A stretch of 62,823 nt of DNA from assembly GCA_018401955.1 (NCBI GenBank), contig JAGYJT010000018.1, forward strand, positions 1-62,823. The letters run 5' to 3'. How positions within the stretch are numbered: the stretch's first letter is position 1; every line of letters starts with the position of its first letter. The notes under the pieces were generated by a model. It was not told where the DNA came from. It saw nothing but the letters and a program-made list of their open reading frames with translations, and ran no database searches. This DNA comes from Chitinophagales bacterium. GTDB lineage: Bacteria; Bacteroidota; Bacteroidia; Chitinophagales; CAIOSU01. This document shows, piece by piece, positions 54,701 to 62,689 of this stretch. Made by a program: the position numbers and the translations under genes.

Positions 54701-54994
54701 GCCACCATCTACATACGAAGATGCGTAGTAGTTGGCAACGCCCGGTGTAATTTCATCAGGTTTTACCAAATATGGTATAGACTTTTGTACAGGCATTTCG
54801 CAACCAGCAGCAATAGTAGCAGCACCTACGCTAAATCCTAATACTTTAAGGAAATCGCGACGGCTAGTATTAGCCTGTTGTAATTTCGCACCGAATCCAG
54901 GTAGTTCATCTGGGAACTCCTTGCCGGCTTGCTGCATGAACTCGGGCTCGTGGAACTTTTCGTCCAAGCCTTTCCAAAATTGTTGTTCAGCCAT
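51791..54994 (-). CDS. actB: Alternative complex III subunit ActB (molybdopterin-oxidoreductase-like, Fe-S)
   Basis: A 1,067-residue fusion. A Tat-like signal ([20 protein letters not shown], then a Cys) is followed by a molybdopterin-oxidoreductase-like domain to about residue 700, which in this family has lost the cofactor. A ferredoxin-like domain carries four cysteine clusters from about residue 775: [60 protein letters not shown] and [13 protein letters not shown] with [10 protein letters not shown]. The C-terminal 30 residues are His-rich ([20 protein letters not shown]). It passes electrons from quinol to the heme subunits. Confidence 0.94.
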   Translation of the reverse strand: [1067 protein letters not shown]

Positions 54995-55024
54995 TATATC
55001 TTGATTCTAGATGATGCTAATTGA

Positions 55025-56395
55025 TTAATAGTGGCACTTCTGACACTCAAGTCCACCAATTTTCTCTACAGTTACATTCTTCATTTCACCCTCTTTCATC
55101 CGCTCGTGATATACTTGGAATGTTTCGTAATAAGGGTTTTGATTGAATTTAACTTCGGTTTCACGGTGACAATTGATACACCAGCCCATTGATAATGGGG
55201 AGAACTGGTAAAGCTCTTCCATGGTTTCAACAGGGCCGTGACAAGTTTGACACTCAATACCGCCAGCAGTTACGTGCTGAGAGTGATTGAAGTAAACGTG
55301 GTCAGGAAGGTTATGGATGCGAGTCCACTCAATTGGCTTGTTTACTTGAGCCAAAACAGCCTCAACGTCTTTATCAGTTGCTTTCACTTTGCTGTCGCTC
55401 AACCACACCGTGAAAATACTGTCTATATAAGATTTCTCTTGGTTGGCATAATCTTCAAAGTATTGTCCTGAAAATGGATTAAAACCAATGGCAGCGTATA
55501 TTTTAGAGATTTCTAACTTGCCGTATTTCCCGTTTTTAGGGTCATCACCTTTAATACCTTTGTGGCAATTCATACAAACGTTGGTAGAAGGGATGTTGGA
55601 GTGTTTGCTTTCCGCAGCACTGCTGTGGCAATATTGGCAGTTTATTTTGTTGATGCCAGCGTGCAATTCGTGAGAGAATTTGATTGGTTGCTCGGGCATG
55701 TAACCTTGTTGGCGACCTAAATCAATTGCACCTGTAACGGTAGCATTTCCAATGTAAATAACAATTAACAAGGTAAGTGCGGCACGGAATTTTTTGTTTT
55801 TCCAGAAAGGAACCGGTGCTGGTATTTCTTCACCAGCTTTTTCAAGAACCAAACGATTCAAAAGGTTTGATACACGCAACAACACCAAAGCAACTACCAC
55901 CAATAGAATCAACAAACCCCAAAGCATGTAAGCAGTGTAAGGGTTTTCCGCAGTTTCTAAAGGTCCTGTTGGGCCTGTAGGACCAGTTGATCCAATTGGG
56001 CCATAGGCTATGTAAGCCAAGATGTTTTCCAAGTCAGCATCCTGAAGCGCAGGGAACTGGGTCATGGCAGATGCATCGTAATTTTGCATAGAAACCGCAT
56101 AAGGGTTGCCTGCGTTTACCGGGTCTTGCCAGTTTTTAATCCAGCGTTTTAACCACTCACGACCGCTAATGCCATCATGATCAGCTTGTTCAGCCCAGCG
56201 ACTTTCCACGCCTTCTAAGGCCGGACCAATCAACTTGGCGTTTAGCTTGTGGCAGCTTGCGCAATTAGATTTGTAAAGCTTTTCGCCCGCAAGTACTTGC
56301 TCGCTTGGTGCATCCTGGGCGCGCACCAAACCTGGTGCTACCATTAAGGCAAAAAGTAGTAAGAAGCTTAAATAGGAATATCTAGTAACGTTCAT
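55025..56395 (-). CDS. actA: Alternative complex III multiheme cytochrome subunit ActA
   Basis: A 456-residue protein with a signal peptide (MNVTRYSYLSFLLLFALMVA..GLVRAQ). It has six CxxCH sites: CASCH (N-terminal mono-heme domain), then CQYCH, CMNCH, CQTCH, CINCH and CQKCH at the very C-terminus. Two membrane helices lie near residues 155-180 and 210-230. A collagen-like IGSTGPTGPTGP linker joins the N-terminal cytochrome to the first helix. ActA collects electrons and passes them on to ActE. It is the first gene of the respiratory operon, downstream of a good promoter. Confidence 0.93.
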   Translation of the reverse strand: MNVTRYSYLSFLLLFALMVAPGLVRAQDAPSEQVLAGEKLYKSNCASCHKLNAKLIGPALEGVESRWAEQADHDGISGREWLKRWIKNWQDPVNAGNPYAVSMQNYDASAMTQFPALQDADLENILAYIAYGPIGSTGPTGPTGPLETAENPYTAYMLWGLLILLVVVALVLLRVSNLLNRLVLEKAGEEIPAPVPFWKNKKFRAALTLLIVIYIGNATVTGAIDLGRQQGYMPEQPIKFSHELHAGINKINCQYCHSSAAESKHSNIPSTNVCMNCHKGIKGDDPKNGKYGKLEISKIYAAIGFNPFSGQYFEDYANQEKSYIDSIFTVWLSDSKVKATDKDVEAVLAQVNKPIEWTRIHNLPDHVYFNHSQHVTAGGIECQTCHGPVETMEELYQFSPLSMGWCINCHRETEVKFNQNPYYETFQVYHERMKEGEMKNVTVEKIGGLECQKCHY

Positions 56396-56450
56396 TTTGA
56401 ACTTGTGTTTTCCCTTGAATTGTCAGCCTTTTGTCAAAATTTTGGCTGCG

Positions 56451-56486
56451 GCAAAGTTATGCATCAAAACCTAATCAAACAACAAA
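56451..56486 (-). promoter_or_regulatory. Promoter of the alternative complex III-oxidase operon
   Basis: On the minus strand TAACTTTGC (56459-56451) matches the -7 consensus TAnnTTTG, and TTTTGTTG (56487-56480) supplies a -33 TTTG/TTG about 26 nt upstream. The actA ATG at 56395 is 55 nt downstream. This is the best promoter in the window and probably serves the whole 16-kb operon. Confidence 0.65.
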
Positions 56487-56716
56487 AGAAAATAAAAAAA
56501 TGTTGTTTGGAGGGATTCTAAATAATGAACGCAAGTTACAGCTAATCAGCGCATTATAAACGTACAGATAGTGCTAATTCTTGATATAGGTGCATTTGTC
56601 AACAATATGTGAGTTACTTATTCGTTCACCAAATGACGGATAGTACTGCATTTCAGGTTTTCCAAGCATTGCATCCTTTGCCTCTTGATGATAAATATCA
56701 CCAGTCTACAATAAAC

Positions 56717-56746
56717 AAAAAGGTGCGGACTGCTCCGCACCTTTTT
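56717..56746. terminator. Strong terminator of the protease gene
   Basis: AAAAAGGTGCGGA (56717-56729) and TCCGCACCTTTTT (56734-56746) form a perfect 13-bp stem with a 4-nt loop. It lies 19 nt after the protease stop, with T/A-runs on both sides. Confidence 0.92.
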
Positions 56747-56764
56747 AATCAATAGTTCTAGGGC

Positions 56765-58891
56765 TTACTTCTTTTGCGAAATGGGGTTTTTAGGCAATTC
56801 AATGATGTCTTTAATAACGCACAACGACTCAAGTAAGTATATATCCTTTTGGATGTCTTTGTGCCAAGCCTCGTTTCTTTCCTTTTTGCTTTCATCGGCA
56901 TTTATGCCCGCCTTGTCAGCTTCGGGGGTAAAGACAGTCATTGGCTGAACGGTTTCGTTAGCAGCATCGTATTTTTTACCTTCTTCTTGTTCCTTCTTTT
57001 GGCGGTCTTGATATAAACCCAAGTGCAGGCTATATACACTATTATCCCTATTAAGGCCCAAGCGTTCAGCGTTCTCCAAAACCAAACCGAATAACTTATC
57101 GCTGTTGGTGCGGGCTGTGCTTTTATTGCTAACCTTATCAAAGTTGCTCATGCCGTTGTTCCATACTTGGTAAGGCACTGGCTGTATAACATCCCATGCT
57201 AATGGATAATCCTCATCTTTCTCCCCCATATCCAATGAGCTATACAAGCTTGGTAGTATCACATCGGGCACTACACCTTCTAGTTGGGTAGTTTGCCCAT
57301 TGATGCGATAAAACTTTTGGGTGGTGAGCTTGATAACACCTAATGGCTTAATGCTGCTCATTTCAGGCGAAAGGTTTTCATCCAAATCGATGAAGCGCTG
57401 CACGGTTCCTTTGCCAAAAGTGGCATCGCTGCCTATAATAACCGCACGATGGTAGTCTTGCATAGCAGCAGCTAGTATCTCAGATGCCGAGGCACTAAAC
57501 TCATTAACCAATATTACTAATGGGCCGCTATATACTAAGTTTGAGTCTCTATCTTCTAGCAAGTATGGTTGCCCGTAGCGAGATTTTACCTGCACAATAG
57601 GGCCACTCTTTATAAATAGGCCAGCCATATCAACTACGTCTTGTAGCGAGCCGCCACCATTGTTGCGTAGGTCAATCACCAAACCATCAACCCCCTCTTT
57701 TTTAAGCTTTATTACTTCCTTCCGTACATCTTCGCCGCTATTGGCGCCGCCCGAGCGGCTAAAGTCAGCATAAAACTTAGGCAAGTTAATGTAGCCTACT
57801 TTTTGCTTCTCGCCGTCTTTTTGTATAATGGCCGATTTGGCATAAGTTTCTTCCAATATCACTACATCACGAATGATCGGTATAATTTTTATGCTTCCAT
57901 CTACCTTTTTTACGGTAAGGCGCACTTCGGTGCCTTTATCACCCCGTATTAGTTGAACAGCATCGTTTACGGCCATATCAACAATATCAACAGGCTCTTC
58001 TTTGCCCTGGGCCACCTTCAGTATAATGTCTCCCACTTTTAGGTCACCCTGTTTCCAGCTGGGGCTACCGGCTACAATACTGGTTACCTTAATGTAGCTT
58101 CCCTCTTCCTGCAAGGTTGCACCAATGCCTTCGAGTTTACCACTCATTGAAATGTCAAAGTTCTCTTTATCTTTTGGAGGTAAAAACGAAGTGTGTGGGT
58201 CAAAAGACATGGCTATAGAGTTAAGAAATAAACTGCGATAGTCGTCCAAATCTTGGCGGGTAATCCGGTGGAACCAATCGTTGTGGGTTTTCAACACTCG
58301 CTCGCGGGCCTCAATTTCAAAATCAGCAACTGTTTTTTTCTTTATTTCATCGTCTGCTTCTGCTTTACTTTGCTCATCGAGTTTGTCAGCTAAGCGGGTA
58401 AGTACTTGAAACTTCAATTGCTTGCGCCATAATTCTTTTAGTTCCTTTTCGTCTTTGGCATAGCCGCGCTTGTCCACGCTGGTTTCAATGTCTTCAATTT
58501 TTTCGAAATTGAAAGGCTCGGCAAGCAACTCTTTGTACCAGCCTTCAACTTGTTTTTGGCGTTTTTGGTACACACTTAGCGTAAGGTCAAAAAACTCATA
58601 GCTTCCGCCACGCATTTGGTCATCAAGCTTGGTTTTATACATAGCAAAGGCATCAATATCCCCTTGGGTAAAGAAACGCTTACCGTAATCCATGTTCTTT
58701 AAAAACAGGGTATAAACCCGCTCACTAAACTTATCGTCAATGGCAATGTCGGCATAATGATTTTGCTGTATGCCGTTAACGATCATATCTAGCAAAACCC
58801 TATCCTTTTCAGACGCTGTTGACGGACGGAATGTAGCTGCGGTAAAAATGATGCCTATAGCGGCTAGGAGAATAGTTAATCTTGAAAACAT
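56765..58891 (-). CDS. prc: Carboxy-terminal processing (tail-specific) protease, S41 family
   Basis: A 708-residue protease with a signal peptide or anchor (MFSRLTILLAAIGIIFTAAT). It has a long helical N-terminal region, a PDZ domain (MSGKLEGIGATLQEEGSYIK, then GDLKVGDIILKVAQG), and the S41 catalytic domain with GLVIDLRNNGGGSLQDVVDM, the nucleophile in VNEFSASASEILAAAMQDY, and the general base Lys in GSDATFGKGTVQ. A charged C-terminal region (DUF3340-like) follows. It degrades or trims periplasmic proteins, probably including lipoprotein-linked substrates. It is transcribed alone. Confidence 0.92.
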   Translation of the reverse strand: MFSRLTILLAAIGIIFTAATFRPSTASEKDRVLLDMIVNGIQQNHYADIAIDDKFSERVYTLFLKNMDYGKRFFTQGDIDAFAMYKTKLDDQMRGGSYEFFDLTLSVYQKRQKQVEGWYKELLAEPFNFEKIEDIETSVDKRGYAKDEKELKELWRKQLKFQVLTRLADKLDEQSKAEADDEIKKKTVADFEIEARERVLKTHNDWFHRITRQDLDDYRSLFLNSIAMSFDPHTSFLPPKDKENFDISMSGKLEGIGATLQEEGSYIKVTSIVAGSPSWKQGDLKVGDIILKVAQGKEEPVDIVDMAVNDAVQLIRGDKGTEVRLTVKKVDGSIKIIPIIRDVVILEETYAKSAIIQKDGEKQKVGYINLPKFYADFSRSGGANSGEDVRKEVIKLKKEGVDGLVIDLRNNGGGSLQDVVDMAGLFIKSGPIVQVKSRYGQPYLLEDRDSNLVYSGPLVILVNEFSASASEILAAAMQDYHRAVIIGSDATFGKGTVQRFIDLDENLSPEMSSIKPLGVIKLTTQKFYRINGQTTQLEGVVPDVILPSLYSSLDMGEKDEDYPLAWDVIQPVPYQVWNNGMSNFDKVSNKSTARTNSDKLFGLVLENAERLGLNRDNSVYSLHLGLYQDRQKKEQEEGKKYDAANETVQPMTVFTPEADKAGINADESKKERNEAWHKDIQKDIYLLESLCVIKDIIELPKNPISQKK

Positions 58892-59091
58892 CGTGTCAAG
58901 TTGATTTTATAGAACTAATATAAAACAATATCCCGTAAAGGGACATCATAATAGACGGGTGGCACGTTAATTTCGCTTAGAAAGACCCCGTCTGCCCCAA
59001 TCCTAATGATTAGATATTGGTATTAACATGAATTGTGCCATAAAGTTGGTGGGCGGTATTAAAAAGTGTTAAGGGTGTGGAAGGTTTGATG
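58892..59091. other. Short intergenic region without a gene
   Basis: Two hundred bases between the two minus-strand genes hold no open frame, repeat or clear terminator. Confidence 0.5.
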
Positions 59092-59631
59092 TTATAGTGT
59101 CACTATTACATTAGCTACACTTAGTTCTATCGTACATTCGGAGCCAATTGCAAACGTTTTGTTCTTGTTCTGCTCGTTATAGATTCCATTTACAAGTACA
59201 TAAATGTTGTACTTCAAAGTGTCGGGATCGATGATGATATAATACGGTACACCTTGCTCTTGGTAAATGTCATGTTTTACATGACGGTCTTTTAAAGCTG
59301 TGGATGGAGAAAGGATTTCAATAACCAGTTTTGGAGGGGAAGTAATGAACTTATCTGTTTGGTTACAAACAATAGCTAAGTCTGGACGAACAACAGTGTT
59401 GTCATTGATTATCCAATCAAGTTCGTAAAACACTTCGCAATTGTCGCAGCCACCTTTATATCTGGATAACTCATTGGAAAGAGCAATGAGCATTTTACTG
59501 GCTAGTCTCTGGTGTTTGGAGTTGGCCGATGGGCTCATGGCATAAGGGTAGCCATCAATCAACTCCCAATCTCCCTCCCACATGTTGTAGTCGGCAATTG
59601 TATAACCAGGGTTGTATTGATGAGCACGCAT
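59092..59631 (-). CDS. Uma2 family endonuclease-like protein
   Basis: A 179-residue protein of the Uma2 (DUF820) group, a PD-(D/E)xK-type fold. Landmarks are YTIADYNMWEGDWELIDGYP with the early Glu, HQRLASKMLIALSNEL, VRPDLAIVCNQTDKFITSPP with the catalytic Asp, and PKLVIEILSPSTALKDRHVK with Glu. The following YYIIIDPDTLKYNIY is typical. These proteins occur in many copies in cyanobacteria and some Bacteroidota, and their role is unknown. Nothing beside it suggests a partner. Confidence 0.85.
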   Translation of the reverse strand: MRAHQYNPGYTIADYNMWEGDWELIDGYPYAMSPSANSKHQRLASKMLIALSNELSRYKGGCDNCEVFYELDWIINDNTVVRPDLAIVCNQTDKFITSPPKLVIEILSPSTALKDRHVKHDIYQEQGVPYYIIIDPDTLKYNIYVLVNGIYNEQNKNKTFAIGSECTIELSVANVIVTL

Positions 59632-59717
59632 AGTACCAAAGATAAGGAATTATAGTTTTTGGATAAACCCATGAAAAGAAAATTGGCATCCCCACCACCA
59701 TTCCACCAAATCATGGT

Positions 59718-59725
59718 TAACTTTA
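59718..59725 (+). promoter_or_regulatory. Possible -7 box of glyA
   Basis: TAACTTTA is one base from TAnnTTTG and lies 24 nt before the glyA ATG at 59750. The same TAACTTTA form occurs before pheT. No well-spaced -33 box is seen. Confidence 0.35.
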
Positions 59726-59749
59726 CCACACTTAACCAATACACCCAAC

Positions 59750-61042
59750 ATGATACCTAGAGATGAAGTAGTTTTTGGCTGGATAGCGAAAGAAAAGCTC
59801 CGCCAACAAAACGGGATAGAGCTTATTGCCAGCGAAAACTTTACCAGCCAACAGGTAATGGATGCTATGGGCAGCGTGTTTACTAACAAGTATGCCGAAG
59901 GGTACCCCGGCCGCCGTTACTATGGTGGTTGCGAGTTTGTTGATGAGGTAGAAACCCTTGCTATTGAGCGTGCCAAAGAACTATACGGTGCCGAGTATGC
60001 CAACGTGCAGCCGCACAGCGGGGCTCAGGCCAATGCCGCGGTAATGTTGGCCTTGTTGCAGCCCGGCGATAGCATCTTGGGTTTTGATTTGTCGCACGGG
60101 GGGCACTTAACCCATGGTTCATCGGTGAACTTTTCAGGCAAGTTGTACAATCCGCACTTTTATGGTGTTGAGAAAGAGACTGGCCGCATAGATATGGATA
60201 AGGTGGAAGCCATTGCGCTGGAAGCCAAACCAAAGTTGATTATCTGTGGAGCATCGGCTTACTCACGCGAGTGGGAGTATGCCCGTTTCCGTGCCATTGC
60301 CGATAAAGTAGGCGCTTTCCTTTTGGCAGATATGGCCCACCCAGCTGGCTTGATTGCTGCCAAATTGTTGGATAGCCCAATTCCTCATTGCCATGTAGTA
60401 ACTACTACCACCCATAAAACGCTACGTGGCCCACGTGGTGGTTTGATTTTGATGGGAAAGGATTTCGAGAACCCATTTGGTCTTACTACGCCTAAAGGTG
60501 AAGTGCGTATGATGAGCAGCATAATGGATGGGGCCGTTTTCCCCGGTACGCAGGGTGGCCCGTTGGAGCATGTAATAGCTGGTAAAGCTATCGCTTTTGG
60601 CGAAGCACTTACAGAAGAGTACCGCACTTATTGTAAGCAGGTAGTTGCCAATGCACAAGCTATGGCTGGCGAGTTGGTGAAGCGTGGATACCACATTATA
60701 AGTGGTGGCACTGATAACCATTTAATGCTGATTGACTTGCATAACAAAGACATCCATGGCAAAAAAGCGGAGCAAACTTTGGGCAAGGCAGAAATAACTG
60801 TAAACAAGAACATGGTGCCTTTTGATGACCGTTCGCCATTTGTTACATCAGGTATCCGCATTGGTACGCCAGCTGTAACTACCCGAGGCATGAAAGAGGC
60901 CGAAATGGTACAGATTATTGACATGATTGATCGTTTGATAATGAACCCTGACGATGAGGATGTAATTGCTACTGTAAAAGCAGAGGTACATGCGCTTGCT
61001 GCGCGTTTCCCGTTGTATGCTAATGAAGGGGTGCTGCATTAA
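59750..61042 (+). CDS. glyA: Serine hydroxymethyltransferase
   Basis: A 430-residue enzyme starting [20 protein letters not shown], the usual family length. Visible landmarks are [40 protein letters not shown], the PLP-phosphate contacts [17 protein letters not shown], and the PLP-binding Lys223 in [36 protein letters not shown] and the C-terminal helices complete it. It converts serine and tetrahydrofolate to glycine and 5,10-methylene-tetrahydrofolate. It is monocistronic, ending in a hairpin at 61099. Confidence 0.97.
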   Translation: MIPRDEVVFGWIAKEKLRQQNGIELIASENFTSQQVMDAMGSVFTNKYAEGYPGRRYYGGCEFVDEVETLAIERAKELYGAEYANVQPHSGAQANAAVMLALLQPGDSILGFDLSHGGHLTHGSSVNFSGKLYNPHFYGVEKETGRIDMDKVEAIALEAKPKLIICGASAYSREWEYARFRAIADKVGAFLLADMAHPAGLIAAKLLDSPIPHCHVVTTTTHKTLRGPRGGLILMGKDFENPFGLTTPKGEVRMMSSIMDGAVFPGTQGGPLEHVIAGKAIAFGEALTEEYRTYCKQVVANAQAMAGELVKRGYHIISGGTDNHLMLIDLHNKDIHGKKAEQTLGKAEITVNKNMVPFDDRSPFVTSGIRIGTPAVTTRGMKEAEMVQIIDMIDRLIMNPDDEDVIATVKAEVHALAARFPLYANEGVLH

Positions 61043-61052
61043 CTGTTGCGTA

Positions 61053-61074
61053 CTTCGACTCCGCTCAGCATGTC
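61053..61074 (-). repeat. Dispersed GTCAT..GAGCGGAGTCGAAG repeat, inverted copy
   Basis: CTTCGACTCCGCTCAGCATG followed by TCA is, on the minus strand, TGACATGCTGAGCGGAGTCG then AAG. It is nearly the same as the copies at 7182 and 7209. It lies just after the glyA stop. Confidence 0.6.
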
Positions 61075-61100
61075 ACTAATTGTTAGCTTAACAATAAAGC

Positions 61101-61130
61101 AAGGGCACAGGGAGTATTCTTTGTGCCCTT
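61101..61130 (+). terminator. Terminator of glyA
   Basis: AAGGGCACA (61101-61109) and TGTGCCCTT (61122-61130) form a perfect 9-bp stem with a 12-nt loop, followed by TTGCTATTTAA. It is 58 nt after the glyA stop. Confidence 0.7.
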
Positions 61131-61230
61131 TGCTATTTAATATACTTTCCACTGCTAGTAATAAAGCCAATTTTTTGGCAGTATCAATAAATTTTCCAAT
61201 TTTCAATTTTCAAATTTTGAATTGCTCCTG

Positions 61231-62328
61231 TTGAAAGCCACACTTCTTATACTGATGCTTGCCATAAGCCTTAGCACTTTTGCCCAAAAAGGTAGTTTCT
61301 TGGAGCAAGGCATCAAAAGCTTTGAGGCGGGCAACAAGCAAGAAGCGCTGGGTTTCTTCAATCAGCATTTGATAAAAGTACCTGGCTCAACAGCAGCTTA
61401 CTACAACAGGGCGCAGCTGTATTTTGCCATGGATAGCCTCATTTTGGCGTTGGAAGACATGAGCTATGCCGAACCCGACTTTGGCAACCAAGCCAATTTT
61501 TGGCAATTGAAGGGTTTGGTATTGATGAAACTGGAGCGATACCAAGAGGCTTTGACTGCCTTCGATAAAACTTTGGAGCTTAACTTCTTGGATAGGGACG
61601 CTTATTTCAATCGTGGGTATAGCATGTTTAAGCTGGGTTTTCCTGAGAAAGCCATTGAAGACTACGACGAGGCCCTCAAGCTTGACCCATCTTTCCCAGA
61701 GGCTTATTATAATAGGGCTTTGGCATATAGGCAGGAGAGTAATGACTCCGCAGCCCTTGTTGATTTGGGTAGGGTGATTATCTTGAGCCCACCCTTCTTG
61801 AAAGCGCGCTTGGAGCGTGCCAACCTCTATTTTGAGATGGGTGCCTACGTAACTGCCGAAGAGGATTACACCGCTTACCTTGAGGTGTACCGTGATGATG
61901 CATTAGCATTGAACAACCGCGGTTTGGCCCGCTCGAGGGTAAATAACCATGTTGGGGCTATTGATGATTTTAGTGTGGCTATCGAAATAATGCCCGAGCG
62001 CGGCAGGTTCTATTTCAACCGTGCTACGGAGCGTTTCTTTATCAAAGACTTTGATGCGGCAATTGAAGACTTTACTGATGCCATCGAAAAGATGGAAGAC
62101 CCCCAAGATGCTTACTACTTCCGTGGGAAACTCTACTACGAAAACAAGAATTATGACAAGTCGGTGGAAGACCTCAAAAAAGCCCACGAACTAAAACCCG
62201 ATGACCGCCGCGCCACCGATTTGCTATTCACCGCCCGCATGGTGCTGTTTCTTTCGCGCTACTGGATTTACTTAGTTGCGTTTGCCTTGCTGTTTATCAA
62301 TGGCATTAGGTTGTATAGGAGGAAGTAA
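61231..62328 (+). CDS. TPR-repeat protein with signal peptide and C-terminal membrane helix
   Basis: No ATG precedes the signal peptide. A TTG at 61231 (giving MKATLLILMLAISLSTFAQ when read as Met) is the best start, and a TTG three codons earlier is also possible. About 365 residues follow, mostly a stack of roughly eight tetratricopeptide repeats, for example YYNRAQLYFAMDSLILALED, YFNRGYSMFKLGFPEKAIED and YYNRALAYRQESNDSAALVD. A membrane helix near the end (WIYLVAFALLFINGIRLY) anchors it. It is probably a periplasmic protein-protein scaffold. Partners are unknown. Confidence 0.85.
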   Translation: MKATLLILMLAISLSTFAQKGSFLEQGIKSFEAGNKQEALGFFNQHLIKVPGSTAAYYNRAQLYFAMDSLILALEDMSYAEPDFGNQANFWQLKGLVLMKLERYQEALTAFDKTLELNFLDRDAYFNRGYSMFKLGFPEKAIEDYDEALKLDPSFPEAYYNRALAYRQESNDSAALVDLGRVIILSPPFLKARLERANLYFEMGAYVTAEEDYTAYLEVYRDDALALNNRGLARSRVNNHVGAIDDFSVAIEIMPERGRFYFNRATERFFIKDFDAAIEDFTDAIEKMEDPQDAYYFRGKLYYENKNYDKSVEDLKKAHELKPDDRRATDLLFTARMVLFLSRYWIYLVAFALLFINGIRLYRRK

Positions 62329-62353
62329 GCGTTGGGTAGTTGTGCCTTTTCTC

Positions 62354-62689
62354 TCACTTCATTTCTGAGAGTTGTTGAATTTCTTGCTTGAGAACAGGGA
62401 TGTTCTTTTTAATTGTACCCCACAATGTTACTGGTTCAACCGCGTCGTAATTGTGAGCGATGATGTTTCGCATACCGATAATCTTAGCATAATCGGTAAT
62501 CTGGATGTCTGGTTGTAGGTTTCTTATCCTTTTTAGTGCTTCACCGATAATTTCAAAGTTCCTTTCCACGGCATTTACTTTCAATATGTCGCCACTAAAC
62601 TGTTCAAAAGTTATGAAACCAGTGGCTTGTTCTAATCTTTCAATTGCCTGTAGAATATCCCACAAATACTTTTTTACCTCTTCGCTCAT
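62354..62689 (-). CDS. hepT: HepT-like toxin (HEPN ribonuclease) of a HepT/MntA pair
   Basis: A 111-residue all-helical HEPN protein. It has the catalytic RNase motif Rx4HxY as R74-NIIA-H79-N-Y81 in IGMRNIIAHNYDAVEP. The preceding helices (FSGDILKVNAVERNFEIIGE) are typical of DUF86/HepT. Its start overlaps the mntA stop in ATGA, so the two are made together. In the characterised pair the MntA nucleotidyltransferase adenylylates the HepT Tyr and silences it. It lies at the right window edge. Confidence 0.92.
   Translation of the reverse strand: MSEEVKKYLWDILQAIERLEQATGFITFEQFSGDILKVNAVERNFEIIGEALKRIRNLQPDIQITDYAKIIGMRNIIAHNYDAVEPVTLWGTIKKNIPVLKQEIQQLSEMK

Larger units (their letters stand above)
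56396..56764. other. Intergenic spacer between the respiratory operon and the protease gene
   Basis: Besides the act promoter at 56451-56487 and the terminator at 56717-56746, nothing is seen here. The 230 bases between them are AT-rich with no open frame of note and no repeat. Confidence 0.6.
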
